64,000 nucleotides of DNA from Chlamydiales bacterium (GTDB lineage: Bacteria > Chlamydiota > Chlamydiia > Chlamydiales > Criblamydiaceae): the NCBI GenBank assembly GCA_024233575.1, contig JACKPN010000003.1, forward strand, positions 62,001 to 126,000, in the 5' to 3' direction. The notes beneath the pieces were generated by a model. That model saw only the letters and a program-made list of their open reading frames with translations, made no database searches and was not told the origin of the DNA. This document shows, piece by piece, positions 35,954 to 45,787 of the stretch (its first letter is position 1; each line of letters starts with the position of its first letter). A program made the translations under genes and the position numbers.

Positions 35954-36529
35954 ATGTACAGGGATGTGGTGCGCCCGGACTTAATGATTAGAGCCGCTCA
36001 AGCAGCCTATAAAGACGTAGATATTCAAATTATCATGCAGGAAGACCTCACGAACAATCCTACCGTGCAAAAAAGAGTCGAAGACCTCGCATTAAAGACC
36101 ATGGTTGGAGAAAAAATTATCGATAACCGAGTCGAACATGAAAGAGATATTTCCGATCACGTTTGGAAGCTAGCAGACAAAATGAAAACACACCGGATCT
36201 TACCCTACAAAAGAAATGAAGCGATCAAAGCTGCTAATTTTTTAGAGATGACCGCAATGTATGTTGCTCGCCTTTGGGTAAACACAAAAGAAGCGGAAGT
36301 CATGTTCAAGCGATCGATAAAAGCGATGCATCAAACAGAGCAAATCGTGAAGCTTCTCGAAGGGAAGCCAAAAAAACAAAAAGCTGTGCTTAAAAGTCAT
36401 ATCAAAACATTAGAAATTCTAATGGGCAAGCTGCTAACTACCGGAATGGACGACACCCATAAACGAGCATTTGCTAAACAATTTGAAAAAGCTTTTAAGA
36501 TACTAAAATCCTATAACAGTCAATTATGA
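35954..36529 (+). CDS. Helical hypothetical protein
   Basis: A 191-residue, charged, probably all-helical protein with no signal peptide or membrane segment. Family not recognised. The ribosome site AAGGAGGG, 6 bp before the ATG, is the strongest in the window, and with a perfect -10 box suggests good expression. Its 3' end overlaps the convergent 997-residue gene by 6 bp. Possible roles (cytosolic structural protein, chaperone, effector) cannot be told apart from sequence. Confidence 0.65.
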   Translation: MYRDVVRPDLMIRAAQAAYKDVDIQIIMQEDLTNNPTVQKRVEDLALKTMVGEKIIDNRVEHERDISDHVWKLADKMKTHRILPYKRNEAIKAANFLEMTAMYVARLWVNTKEAEVMFKRSIKAMHQTEQIVKLLEGKPKKQKAVLKSHIKTLEILMGKLLTTGMDDTHKRAFAKQFEKAFKILKSYNSQL

Positions 36530-39517
36530 CCGATATTCGATGACGCGAGTGTAGATCCCCCACTTTTCGTCGGGATTGGAACCGTCAAGCGCCGACTGCC
36601 AAACGACCATTGGCTCGCCATGCATTCCGTAAAAATTTGTTTTCCAAAAATCCAGCTTTCCCGTTCCAGGATTAATGAGAAACGAAAAGCTTTCACTAGT
36701 CCAGTTGGTATCGGCAAAGATAATCGGCTTAGGAAGAAGAAACCCCTTATCGCGACCAACCCTTACCAGCTCGCGATGATAGTCGATGCCAAAAGATGTC
36801 TGTCCTTTTACTAAGCATAGCAAGCTCTTACAAATATTCAACAAAGCATAACTGCCAAATACCGTATCAGCCGTGACTCGCGGAAGGAACTCGGCAACAA
36901 TCTCTATCGCCCTGTTGACCTCTTCTTCCGTCACCCCATCCAAATGTTCCAGCAGCTCACGAATACGATCTTTAAGCTGATATCCGGGGAACAGAGGCAA
37001 ATGAAGATAGAGAAGGCTGTCAATTTCTCCGGGATCAAGAACAGGACGACGTCCATGGCGCAGACCGGGGTCGCGCAGCATCTCGTCTATCATATATGAA
37101 CGGAAGTCTGCAGGACGCATCGACCCGCGCAAACTTTCAAAGGTCTTGCGAAAGTGAAACTGATAGTTTTCAGGAACACGCGCGGCAAGTTTTTCGACAA
37201 GGAAAGCAATCATATCCTCATTCAACATCAGATCGATAAGGGCTCTTTCCATCGGCACTACCCAATGATCCCGTACCCAAGTATAGGTATTTCCCTCGTG
37301 CTGCCATCCTTCCCGAAATGGAGTAATCCCAGGCTTCAGAAGAAACACGTGCGTAGGGGAGCGCATCAGCATCGACCGCCGTGGATCTTCGATAAACCCT
37401 TCCATTTCTTTGTAGGGGATCTGCTTCAAGGTATCGCAAATGAAAACAAGCAGCTCCATTGGCGATTCCGCCCATCGTTCAACAAAAGTGGCATCCTGCT
37501 CTAGGCGAAAATAGCAGCTAAGAAGCGTATCGACATTGCCGCCGGAAGTGTAAACCCACGGTTTCGCCTCAATCTTGTCCATATTCTCCAGCGGCTGCGA
37601 AGGAAGAACATGGCCATGCGCACGCGCCATCCGCTCCAACGCAGTCTCCAAAAACTGCGGCATACGAATATGGTTGATCATATCCGAAGTGATCTCGGCA
37701 ATATCCTGATGCAGCCCTTTGAAATATTTCTGATCCTGGATCTCCCGCTCTGTTGCTGTAAAGAAATTCGTCAACGCCTGGATGAAATCATTGCTGTCAT
37801 CAATTGTCGTCCACTGGGCCGTATGCGTGCGCCCATGCTTGTAGATTAAACGGAACCCTGCAGGGCTGTTGTCATACTGACTCTCCTGAACATCTATCAT
37901 GCCGGCATCGTAGATCTCCTGAAAATAACGGGGAAACAACAAAAGATACTGTTCAATCAATGCATCATACAACTTGGCGAATCGCTTCGATTTCAGATAC
38001 GCTTCGTCGCGCATCTCTTTGACCCTATGCATCTCATGGATCTTAGTGCGGTAGTCAGCCTGCAGCCAGCGCGCCTGGCTCTCGCTAGTGGCGTTATTAA
38101 GGCGCGACTCCATAAGCGTTATCTGTCCATGGACGATCTCCATCTCATCATGGTATTGCTGTGCTTCCCTATTGTAATTTTCTAGCTTGCCAAGGATCAC
38201 CTCATACAGACGCTTGCCGATGCCTCCCTCTTCATTAGGATGCAATCCCAAACTGCTATATAAATTCCATTTGGTGAACTCCGCTTTCGTCTCGGCAAAG
38301 GAGGCGATCGTAAACTCCCAAGAACGCAAAAGGGCATTATCGGTCACGCGCTTGTAAGCGCTCTTCGCTGCGTCCAACGCTGCAAGATAGCGCGCACATT
38401 TGGCCCCCTTTGCTCCAAACCCTCCTCCGGCCGCCGGAACATCGACTAAGATGCCGCTATGCGCCAAACTTGGCGGACGGTGGCGGTATTCGCCGACCTC
38501 CTCTTCGGTCACACCATATTGCCTCATTAGAAGCTGCTCGAGAATCTCTTCACTTGTTGTAATGAAATAGGCGTGCTCATGCTTCCAGTCGCTAAACAGC
38601 TCCACCAGCAGCTGGTACAGCTGCATCGCCCTGTCGCGCATTTTCTGCTCTTTATCAATCAGTTCAACAGCTTCCAAAGCGATAATCAACCCCGGAGAGG
38701 AAAACAGCTCCTTCGCGTTTGCGGACGGGTCGCTTCCAATAACAAAACGCCGCTTCAAATCCCCATGTCCCCAACTTTTGCTCAACGGTGCGAGATACTC
38801 AACACCGGCAACAGTGCGCGTTAATGCTCCAACGGTAAAAAGATCGCGCAGATCACGGAGGAACGATTCCGGTTGCTCCTGATGGATAATGATTGCCGGC
38901 GCCGTAGCGAAGCAAGAACCGATTCCCTGCCTTAGATAGCAGAGCCATGCGGCTAAAACTGCCTGTCGGGCATGGGCAACGGTAATCGTTTCATGCGCCG
39001 AGAGGTTCAATGTTTCCTTAATGAGCTGGTCGGCATAGGGGTGCTGATGCGGTTTGGGGATCGTCTCCAAGGCGCTGGCCAACTCCTTATTATCCCGAAT
39101 TTTTTTAAGGACATCGAGCAGATGTTCCTGCTGCTTAACATCGTCCTGTCTCCTGGGACCAAGAAAGTATAGATGATCTTCCGTGGCTTTCACTGCCCGG
39201 TCGAGCGCTTTTCGGTCCAAGCGACCCTTGCTTTCAATCAGCAGCTTCGCCAAACGCCTAGACCGCGTACAGTTGCGGTAGCTGGAGCTTTCCTGCAAGT
39301 TAGTCATATCCAGCTGTTTGGTGATCTCGTTCAACTCATCGGCACAAACAGCCGCAATAGGATCCTTCCCATCCTCCAGTTGACGGCGACGATGCACGGC
39401 AACGCCATAAGCACGCGTAAAAAAGCGCGGATCATCAAGAGGGACTTTGATGTAATTTTTTATTTGATCTGGGGTCATTACTCGGAAAGCATTTACATTT
39501 GATCTGAAAAATAGCAT
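36524..39517 (-). CDS. Large conserved hypothetical protein, possible papain-like cysteine peptidase fold
   Basis: A 997-residue protein, mostly soluble and helical, with a coiled-coil-like part near residues 450-520. I know no family for it. Two motifs stand out. 'GIGSCFATAP' at about residue 199-208 (C202) resembles the active-site Cys helix of papain-like peptidases. 'IFADTNWTSESF' near residue 940 resembles the Asn-Trp strand of that fold, with 'KTNFYGMHGEPM' close by. The histidine is not obvious and the spacing is far too long for a simple peptidase, so this is only a hint. Starts at 39517 and 39478 are both possible; neither has a clear ribosome site. Confidence 0.7.
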   Translation of the reverse strand: MLFFRSNVNAFRVMTPDQIKNYIKVPLDDPRFFTRAYGVAVHRRRQLEDGKDPIAAVCADELNEITKQLDMTNLQESSSYRNCTRSRRLAKLLIESKGRLDRKALDRAVKATEDHLYFLGPRRQDDVKQQEHLLDVLKKIRDNKELASALETIPKPHQHPYADQLIKETLNLSAHETITVAHARQAVLAAWLCYLRQGIGSCFATAPAIIIHQEQPESFLRDLRDLFTVGALTRTVAGVEYLAPLSKSWGHGDLKRRFVIGSDPSANAKELFSSPGLIIALEAVELIDKEQKMRDRAMQLYQLLVELFSDWKHEHAYFITTSEEILEQLLMRQYGVTEEEVGEYRHRPPSLAHSGILVDVPAAGGGFGAKGAKCARYLAALDAAKSAYKRVTDNALLRSWEFTIASFAETKAEFTKWNLYSSLGLHPNEEGGIGKRLYEVILGKLENYNREAQQYHDEMEIVHGQITLMESRLNNATSESQARWLQADYRTKIHEMHRVKEMRDEAYLKSKRFAKLYDALIEQYLLLFPRYFQEIYDAGMIDVQESQYDNSPAGFRLIYKHGRTHTAQWTTIDDSNDFIQALTNFFTATEREIQDQKYFKGLHQDIAEITSDMINHIRMPQFLETALERMARAHGHVLPSQPLENMDKIEAKPWVYTSGGNVDTLLSCYFRLEQDATFVERWAESPMELLVFICDTLKQIPYKEMEGFIEDPRRSMLMRSPTHVFLLKPGITPFREGWQHEGNTYTWVRDHWVVPMERALIDLMLNEDMIAFLVEKLAARVPENYQFHFRKTFESLRGSMRPADFRSYMIDEMLRDPGLRHGRRPVLDPGEIDSLLYLHLPLFPGYQLKDRIRELLEHLDGVTEEEVNRAIEIVAEFLPRVTADTVFGSYALLNICKSLLCLVKGQTSFGIDYHRELVRVGRDKGFLLPKPIIFADTNWTSESFSFLINPGTGKLDFWKTNFYGMHGEPMVVWQSALDGSNPDEKWGIYTRVIEYRS

Positions 39518-39919
39518 ACCACAGAGCCACTTGCAAAAAGATTTGAGACGTTTTTCCTGCTATTTTCCGTCTCATTCTCAACTTCTTCTTGGAAAATGCC
39601 ATCAATGCCCAACGAATTTAGCATGCTAGTTTCAATAAAAAACTTCTTATTTTGCAACCGAGACAATGCACAACCTACAACTTTTAGAAACAACATACCT
39701 ATTAATCCCAAGAACGTTGCCAAATGAAGAGAATTGACCGTCGCACACACCGGCGCTGATGATTCCAAACTCCGAAAAAACATTGGCCATAAACTTACAA
39801 CACATACAAGCTACAACAGCAGCGGTCAGTCAAGACGCCGCATAAAATGATGAAACGCTGTCGAATTTTATTCTCTGATCCTCTAAAATAGTGACATTTT
39901 AGAAGAATAGAGGAATAAG
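39518..39919. other. 402-bp divergent intergenic region with one dispersed repeat
   Basis: It separates the 997-residue gene from thrS. It holds a dispersed repeat copy (39523-39574) and a ribosome site AGAGGAA just before thrS. A 96-codon minus-strand frame (39493-39783) crosses the repeat and the start of the neighbour; it is probably not a gene. I see no T-box or other leader structure for thrS. Confidence 0.6.
39523..39574 (+). repeat. Third copy of the dispersed CCACTTGCAAAA repeat
   Basis: It begins AGAGCCACTTGCAAAA and continues with CGTTTTTCCTGCTATTTTCC. It matches the copies at 11397-11450 and (inverted) 11505-11556 over about 50 bp with scattered differences. It lies directly upstream of the 997-residue gene start. 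Confidence 0.55.
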
Positions 39920-41857
39920 ATGCACATTACCGTCAAAGACCCTGCAAAAGGCGAAGAAAAAATTGAATTACCGGAAGGCAGCAGCGCCAGAGACCTGGCG
40001 GAACAGCTGAACCTCAAAGGTCCCGACCAGGCGCTCGCTGCCGCTATCAACGGCAAAACTCGCGACCTGTCAACGCCTCTTGCCGATGGCGATACTGTCA
40101 CCCTATGGAGCTTCAACGATCCCGAAGGCAAAGAAGTGTTCTGGCACACATCCGCGCACGTCCTCGCCCAAGCAGTACTGCGTCTATGGCCCGATGCCAA
40201 ACCCACCATTGGTCCTCCTATCGACAACGGCTTCTACTACGACTTCGCCAACCTGGCTATCTCCGATAGCGACTTCAAAAATATCGAAAAAGAGATGCAG
40301 AAGATCGTCAACGAAAATTTCAAATCGGAACGGCAGGAATTTACCTCTAAAGAAGAAGCTCTCAAAGAGTTTGCACATAACGAGTACAAGTGCGAGCTGA
40401 TCAACAGCTTCGACGAAAATGAGGGCCTTAGCGGTTACCGCCAAGGAGAGTTTTTCGACTTGTGCCGCGGTCCCCACCTCTACAGCCTCGGTAAAATCAA
40501 AGCGCTCAAAGTCCTCAAAACCTCCGGCGCCTACTGGCGCGGAGACTCCAACAACGAAATGCTCACCCGCATCTATGCAACATCGTTTCCCGACCGCCAG
40601 CAGCTCAAAGACTACCTCCACTTCCTCGAAGAAGCAAAAAAACGCGACCATAAGATCCTAGGCCCCAAGCTCGACCTGTTCAGCCTGAAAGAAGAAGCGC
40701 CGGGCATGCCGTTCATCCACCCGAAAGGAATGGCGATCTGGAAGCGGCTGGTCAACTACATCACCGACCTTCTCGCCGAAAGAGACTACATCGAAATCAA
40801 AACGCCCACGATGATGAGCCGTGAACTATGGGAACGCTCAGGACACTGGACAAACTACAGGGAAAACATGTTCACCTCGGAGATCGAAGAGCGCGACTTC
40901 GCGATCAAACCGATGAACTGCCCGGGATGCATGCTCTACTACAAAACCCACGTCCACAGCTACCGCGAACTGCCGTTGCGCATCGCCGAGATCGGCAACG
41001 TCCACCGCTTCGAACCGTCAGGGGCGCTGTCGGGGCTTTTCCGCTGCCGCAGCTTCCACCAGGACGATGCACACATCTTCATGCGCCAGCAAGATATCCA
41101 AGACGAGATCCTTAAAGTTCTCGAACTTGCCGATGTGATCTATTCGGCATTCGGCCTGCAGTACCACCTGGAACTCTCGACACGGCCAGAAGAAAATACA
41201 ATCGGAAGCGACGAAGATTGGGAGATCGCCACAAAAGGCCTTCAAGGCGCTCTGGACGCCTACGGAAAAGATTACCGCGTCAACGAGGGCGATGGCGCCT
41301 TCTACGGACCAAAGATCGACTTCCATATCCGCGATGCCCTTGGACGCACCTGGCAGTGCGGCACCATCCAGCTGGATATGGCCCTCCCGGAAAAATTCGA
41401 ACTGGAATATACATCGCAAGAAGGAGGCCGCAAGCGGCCGGTCATGATCCACCGTGCACTGTTCGGCTCCGTAGAACGCTTCTTCGGCATCCTGATCGAA
41501 CACTTCGCCGGTAAGTTCCCACTATGGCTAAGCCCGCGGCAAATACGCATCCTCACCGTCGCCGACCGTCATCAACCGTATGCGCAGGAACTCCGCCGCC
41601 GCTTCATCGCTGAAGGATTCCTCGTCGAAGTCGACGACACAGGGGAATCGGTAGGCAAAAAAGTACGCAGCGCGCAGCTTGAACAAGTTAACTATATCCT
41701 CACCATCGGCGACCAGGAGATGGAAAACAAGACCATCAATCTGCGCACACGCGACAATGTTGTCCATGGAGAACTGGATGTCAACGACTTCATCGCAAAA
41801 TTGCGTGAAGAACTGACGAGCCGCAGCCTATCGTCACCTTTCTCTGCTAAAGAATAG
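39920..41857 (+). CDS. thrS: Threonyl-tRNA synthetase
   Basis: A 645-residue protein with the full four-domain order of bacterial ThrRS: TGS domain (about 1-62), editing domain (about 65-225, zinc-dependent motif 'HTSAHVLAQAV'), class II catalytic core (about 240-530, with 'MNCPGCMLYYKTHVHSYREL' and 'GALSGLFRCRSFHQDDAHIF'), and anticodon-binding domain (about 540-640). It charges tRNA-Thr and removes mischarged Ser. The length is normal. As in Chlamydia, the gene is followed by a ParA-like and a pGP6-D-like gene. A good AGAGGAA ribosome site precedes the ATG. Confidence 0.98.
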   Translation: MHITVKDPAKGEEKIELPEGSSARDLAEQLNLKGPDQALAAAINGKTRDLSTPLADGDTVTLWSFNDPEGKEVFWHTSAHVLAQAVLRLWPDAKPTIGPPIDNGFYYDFANLAISDSDFKNIEKEMQKIVNENFKSERQEFTSKEEALKEFAHNEYKCELINSFDENEGLSGYRQGEFFDLCRGPHLYSLGKIKALKVLKTSGAYWRGDSNNEMLTRIYATSFPDRQQLKDYLHFLEEAKKRDHKILGPKLDLFSLKEEAPGMPFIHPKGMAIWKRLVNYITDLLAERDYIEIKTPTMMSRELWERSGHWTNYRENMFTSEIEERDFAIKPMNCPGCMLYYKTHVHSYRELPLRIAEIGNVHRFEPSGALSGLFRCRSFHQDDAHIFMRQQDIQDEILKVLELADVIYSAFGLQYHLELSTRPEENTIGSDEDWEIATKGLQGALDAYGKDYRVNEGDGAFYGPKIDFHIRDALGRTWQCGTIQLDMALPEKFELEYTSQEGGRKRPVMIHRALFGSVERFFGILIEHFAGKFPLWLSPRQIRILTVADRHQPYAQELRRRFIAEGFLVEVDDTGESVGKKVRSAQLEQVNYILTIGDQEMENKTINLRTRDNVVHGELDVNDFIAKLREELTSRSLSSPFSAKE

Positions 41858-41917
41858 TTCAAAAAATCTATCCAATACTTTAGGATTGGATAGAATTTGG
41901 ACGCAGAGGGGGCAGTC

Positions 41918-42706
41918 ATGAAAGACAACAAGCAGATCATCGCCATCAGCAGCTTCAAAGGGGGGACGGCAAAGACGTCAACGGCTCTGCACCTTGGCGC
42001 AGCCCTCGCCCTTTTCCATAAAAAAAGGGTGCTGCTGATCGACTTCGACGCACAAGCAAATCTAACGACAGGTCTGGGCTTCGACCCCGACGAATACGAC
42101 AGCATGGCACCGGTCCTGCAAGGCAGCAAAACCATGCAGGAAGTAATTCTTAACAGCGGTATCGAGAACTTGGATCTCGTCCCTGCCGACACCTACCTCG
42201 AGCGTGTCGAAGTGACCGACAACCTGGCCAGCGATCGCTACTCCCACGAGCGGCTGCGCGATATCGTCGCCGATACCGATTATGATTTTATCATCATCGA
42301 CACCCCGCCATCACTATGCTGGCTGACCGAATCGGCATTGATCGCTGCCAACCACACGCTGATCTGCGCTACGCCGGAGTTTTACAGTATCAAAGGACTG
42401 GAAAGGCTGTCGCAATTTATCCAAAGCATCGGTCAGCGCCACCCGCTGAACATTCTGGGAGTAGTGCTCTCTTTCTGGAACGCACGCGGAAAAAGCAATC
42501 ACGCATTCCTTGAAGTGATCCAAACGGTCTTCCCCGATAAAGCATTCGACGTGAAAATCCGCCGCGATATCAGCGTCTCCGAAGCGTCGATCTATGGTAA
42601 GCCGGTCTTCCTCTCGACACCATCGGCACGCGCTGTCGGCGATTACAAAGACCTCACAGAGCAGGTTCTCACGCGCATCGAATCTTTTGCGACATCAACG
42701 ATATAG
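41918..42706 (+). CDS. ParA/MinD-family ATPase
   Basis: About 262 residues. The ATG at 41918 follows a GAGGGGG ribosome site, so I prefer it to the TTG at 41897. The deviant Walker A 'FKGGTAKTS' (residues 13-21, signature lysines K14 and K19) and 'LIDFDAQANLTTGLG' mark a ParA/Soj-type ATPase, as does 'IIIDTPPSL'. Such proteins dimerise on ATP and move DNA or protein cargo. Its position between thrS and a pGP6-D-like gene matches the chromosomal pair in Chlamydia, where the relatives of plasmid pGP5-D and pGP6-D also sit. The function there is not settled. Confidence 0.92.
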   Translation: MKDNKQIIAISSFKGGTAKTSTALHLGAALALFHKKRVLLIDFDAQANLTTGLGFDPDEYDSMAPVLQGSKTMQEVILNSGIENLDLVPADTYLERVEVTDNLASDRYSHERLRDIVADTDYDFIIIDTPPSLCWLTESALIAANHTLICATPEFYSIKGLERLSQFIQSIGQRHPLNILGVVLSFWNARGKSNHAFLEVIQTVFPDKAFDVKIRRDISVSEASIYGKPVFLSTPSARAVGDYKDLTEQVLTRIESFATSTI

Positions 42707-42738
42707 TGTAAAGCGGTTTTACATCAAAGGACACATAC

Positions 42739-43476
42739 ATGGGAAAAGTGAACACACTCCTCGCCGAACGTCTCAAAAAAAAGAAGCACGAATCGCCGAA
42801 AATGAAGCAGATGGCACAGCGGTCTGCAGGCGGCAATCTCTCGGGCTTCTCAGGGATTTTCAGCATCCAGGACCTGAGCGATCGAGAAAAAAACACCATC
42901 GAAACGATACTGCAGGAGTACTCTGAAGGTCACGAGAACATCTCAATGGACCTGCGCTCACTGATCTCCATCACCAGCGAAGTCAAAGCAATCAACAACC
43001 AAGCGGCAGTCCTCCACGGAGAACGTATCAAAAAAGCGCATGGCATCCTCACCCGCTACCGCGATGGCGCCTTCACCGCATGGCTCATGGCAACATACGG
43101 CAACAGGCAAACACCGTACAATTTCATGCAATATTACGAATTCTGCGAAGAGCTGCCAAAACAACTGAAACCGCAGCTTGAACAGATGCCGCGCCAAGCG
43201 ATCTATACCCTTGCCAGCCGCGACGGTCCTTTCGACAAAAAGCAGGAGCTCGTTGAAAGCTACAACGGTGAGACCAAGCAGGAACTGCTCACCAAAATCC
43301 GCGACCTCTTTCCTCTCGATGAAGACGACAAGCGCCGGCAAAATATGGGCGATAACGCCATCAAGGGACTGAAAAAAATCCGCAGCCTCGTCAACAAAAG
43401 GGGAGCACGGATCAATAAAAAGCAGAAAGAAGAGATCCGTACGATCATCCGCGAAATCGAGGAGCTGATTCAATGA
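42739..43476 (+). CDS. pGP6-D-like (chlamydial virulence-plasmid protein family)
   Basis: A 245-residue basic, helical protein. The stretch 'WLMATYGNRQTPYNFMQYYE' is the hallmark of the chlamydial pGP6-D family, encoded both on the virulence plasmid and on the chromosome. Order and spacing after a ParA-like gene (33 bp) suggest a partition-type partner, perhaps DNA-binding. The plus-strand start of purB overlaps its end by 4 bp (ATGA), so purB is in the same operon. The biochemical role is not known to me. Confidence 0.88.
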   Translation: MGKVNTLLAERLKKKKHESPKMKQMAQRSAGGNLSGFSGIFSIQDLSDREKNTIETILQEYSEGHENISMDLRSLISITSEVKAINNQAAVLHGERIKKAHGILTRYRDGAFTAWLMATYGNRQTPYNFMQYYEFCEELPKQLKPQLEQMPRQAIYTLASRDGPFDKKQELVESYNGETKQELLTKIRDLFPLDEDDKRRQNMGDNAIKGLKKIRSLVNKRGARINKKQKEEIRTIIREIEELIQ

Positions 43477-44903
43477 ACGACACCTATGTCAGCCCTCTGA
43501 ACAGCCGTTATGCCAGCAAGGAGATGCTATTCCTTTTCTCTCCACAACACAAACATACCCTGTGGAGGCGCCTCTGGATCGCCCTCGCAGAAGCAGAACA
43601 GGAACTCGGCATCGCCATCACCGACACCCAGATCGCCGAAATGAAGCAGCATTGCGAGACCATCGACTTCGACGCCGTTGCCGACTACGAAAAGGACCTG
43701 CGTCATGATGTGATGGCGCATATTCACGCTTATGGCGATCAATGCCCTCACGCGCGGCCGATCATCCATCTCGGCGCCACATCATGCTACGTTACTGACA
43801 ATGGCGATGCCTTGCAGATGCGTGAAGGACTAGATATCATCAAAGAGAAACTCACGGTAGCCATCAGCCAGCTCAGCGCCTTTGCAAAAGAGTACGCCGA
43901 GTTGCCATGCCTAGGCTTTACACACTTTCAACCGGCGCAACTGACCACTGTCGGCAAGCGCGCCTGCCTCTGGATTCAAGAACTGCTGATGGACCTGGAC
44001 GAAATAGAAACGCGCGAGAACAAGATGCGCTTTCTTGGCGTCAAAGGCACTACAGGAACGCAAGCATCTTTTCTCGCCCTGTTCAACGGCGACCACGGCA
44101 AAGTCGAAGCCTTAGATCGCCGCGTTGCCGAAATGTTCAACTTTGCTAACTGCTTCCTTATTTCCGGACAGACCTATACTCGTAAGCAAGACGCTTTCAT
44201 CCTTAACGCTCTTGCAGGCATTGCCGTCAGCACGCACAAGTTCGCTACCGACATCCGCCTGCTTGCCAACCTCAAAGAGATTGAAGAACCTTTCGAAGAT
44301 AAACAGATCGGCTCATCAGCAATGCCATACAAACGCAATCCCATGCTTTGTGAAAGGATCTGCGCCTTATCGCGTTTCGTCATCAGTCTTTCTGAAAACC
44401 TAGCCTACACAGCAGCAACTCAATGGCTAGAACGCACCCTCGACGACTCTGCAAACCGTCGTCTGGCGATCAGCGAAGCATTCCTTGCCGTCGACGCCAT
44501 CCTTAACCTGATGATCCGCGTCACCAAGAAGCTTGTAGTCTACCCAAACGTCATCGCCAAAAGGATCGATGCCGAGCTTCCCTTCATGGCCACTGAAAAT
44601 ATCCTCATGGCTTGCGTGCAGAAAGGCGGTGACAGACAAGACCTTCATGAGCGTATCCGCCAACACAGCCACGCCGCAGCTGCGGAAGTCAAAGAAAAAG
44701 GCAGCGATAACGACCTTCTCCAAAGGATAAAAGGAGACTCCGCATTCAATCTCAACGCTAGCGAACTTGACGATATTCTTGATGTGAGACAATTTATTGG
44801 CAGGGCACCGCAACAAGTGGATGTTTTCTTATCCGAAGAAGTCGAGCCGAAGCTTAACAGCTACACTATCAAAGCACAGTGCTCTCTTGGGACAATGTTG
44901 TAG
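43473..44903 (+). CDS. purB: Adenylosuccinate lyase
   Basis: A 476-residue protein of the fumarase/aspartase superfamily. The signature loop 'SSAMPYKRNPMLCERI' carries the catalytic serine. 'RPIIHLGATSCYVTDN' and 'GFTHFQPAQ' supply the other active-site residues. It cleaves adenylosuccinate to AMP and fumarate (and SAICAR in de novo purine synthesis). Chlamydiae usually import nucleotides, and many lack purine synthesis, so this probably serves salvage interconversion. It overlaps the pGP6-D-like gene by 4 bp and the convergent hydrolase by 35 bp. Confidence 0.96.
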   Translation: MNDTYVSPLNSRYASKEMLFLFSPQHKHTLWRRLWIALAEAEQELGIAITDTQIAEMKQHCETIDFDAVADYEKDLRHDVMAHIHAYGDQCPHARPIIHLGATSCYVTDNGDALQMREGLDIIKEKLTVAISQLSAFAKEYAELPCLGFTHFQPAQLTTVGKRACLWIQELLMDLDEIETRENKMRFLGVKGTTGTQASFLALFNGDHGKVEALDRRVAEMFNFANCFLISGQTYTRKQDAFILNALAGIAVSTHKFATDIRLLANLKEIEEPFEDKQIGSSAMPYKRNPMLCERICALSRFVISLSENLAYTAATQWLERTLDDSANRRLAISEAFLAVDAILNLMIRVTKKLVVYPNVIAKRIDAELPFMATENILMACVQKGGDRQDLHERIRQHSHAAAAEVKEKGSDNDLLQRIKGDSAFNLNASELDDILDVRQFIGRAPQQVDVFLSEEVEPKLNSYTIKAQCSLGTML

Positions 44904-45690
44904 GCTGTTCCAGCCATTGGATAATCTGTTGATGAACACCTGGATGAAAAGGTAAGCCAAGGTGTCCGGTATTTGCAAACTTACGATGATCGTTTTCGCT
45001 ATATGCCGATGTCAGCACAGACCAGCTCAGAAACTCATGCCTTGCAGCAAGCTCAAAATAACGATCGCAAGCTCTAGGGACGCCAGCCAGTTTGTCAAAT
45101 AGCAGCCATGTACGTTCGGCAATCCACCCTAGAACAATGCCCTTGCCAACATCCGCGTGAAACTGTTTCATCGTATCTAGGACAACTTCACCGGCGCGAG
45201 AATAACCAATCAAGTCAACACTAACAGCTCCGCCATACAAAGATTTGATTTCGTCAATTTTTCTTGCCACTATTACAACGTCATTTCTTGATACATGTCC
45301 TAGCTTTCCGACGTTAACGGTAAAAACAGGGCCGACATTAGTATTTTCCAATTTTTTGACAAAGTCCCTCCAAACGCCTTGACCATGACAAGCGCCATGA
45401 ATCAAGATGACAGGCGTTTTCTTTTTTTGCTCTTCAGTGAGAGATTTTGGATTGATGCCACGACAGGTAAATTTTCTGCTGTATTTGACGCTGTACATGC
45501 CAATCATAGCAGCAGACCGATACTCCATCATCACAATAGAGGTAACAGCCGCAACAATTCGATGATCACGCTGGATCAAATACTCCACAACCTCTCTTTT
45601 CTTTCCTTGATACATTGATGGCACTTCATCCTCTGAAAGAACTATCTCTTCATTAGCATGAACAAAGCTGTCAGCAGAAATTGATCCCAA
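44869..45690 (-). CDS. Alpha/beta hydrolase, CHLPS 43 kDa-like (copy 1)
   Basis: A 273-residue protein with an N-terminal hydrophobic stretch (about 48-66) and an alpha/beta hydrolase fold. 'PVILIHGACHGQGVWRDFV' is the oxyanion-hole strand, 'GYSRAGE' the nucleophile elbow and 'HLGLPFHPGVH' the His region. The elbow is G-x-S-x-A rather than G-x-S-x-G. The only near start is a TTG at 45690; the DNA just upstream matches the paralogue until an in-frame stop. Tandem copies of this type are a known feature of environmental chlamydiae. The substrate is unknown, a lipid or ester likely. Confidence 0.75.
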   Translation of the reverse strand: MGSISADSFVHANEEIVLSEDEVPSMYQGKKREVVEYLIQRDHRIVAAVTSIVMMEYRSAAMIGMYSVKYSRKFTCRGINPKSLTEEQKKKTPVILIHGACHGQGVWRDFVKKLENTNVGPVFTVNVGKLGHVSRNDVVIVARKIDEIKSLYGGAVSVDLIGYSRAGEVVLDTMKQFHADVGKGIVLGWIAERTWLLFDKLAGVPRACDRYFELAARHEFLSWSVLTSAYSENDHRKFANTGHLGLPFHPGVHQQIIQWLEQPTTLSQESTVL

Positions 45691-45787
45691 ATTAACGCCT
45701 TAATTATTAAAGGGAAAAAATAACATTTCATATTATTTACTCTCAACTCAGCAACCAGAAAAATTTTGATATTTTAGATACCGTCTC

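Noticed and set aside
39493..39783. 96-codon minus-strand frame with a possible membrane segment
   Set aside because: It overlaps the start of the 997-residue gene and the dispersed repeat, and lacks a ribosome site. A real small gene is not excluded.
41858..41917. TTG start of the ParA-like protein at 41897
   Set aside because: The ATG at 41918 has a strong ribosome site and matches the usual short ParA start before the Walker A motif.
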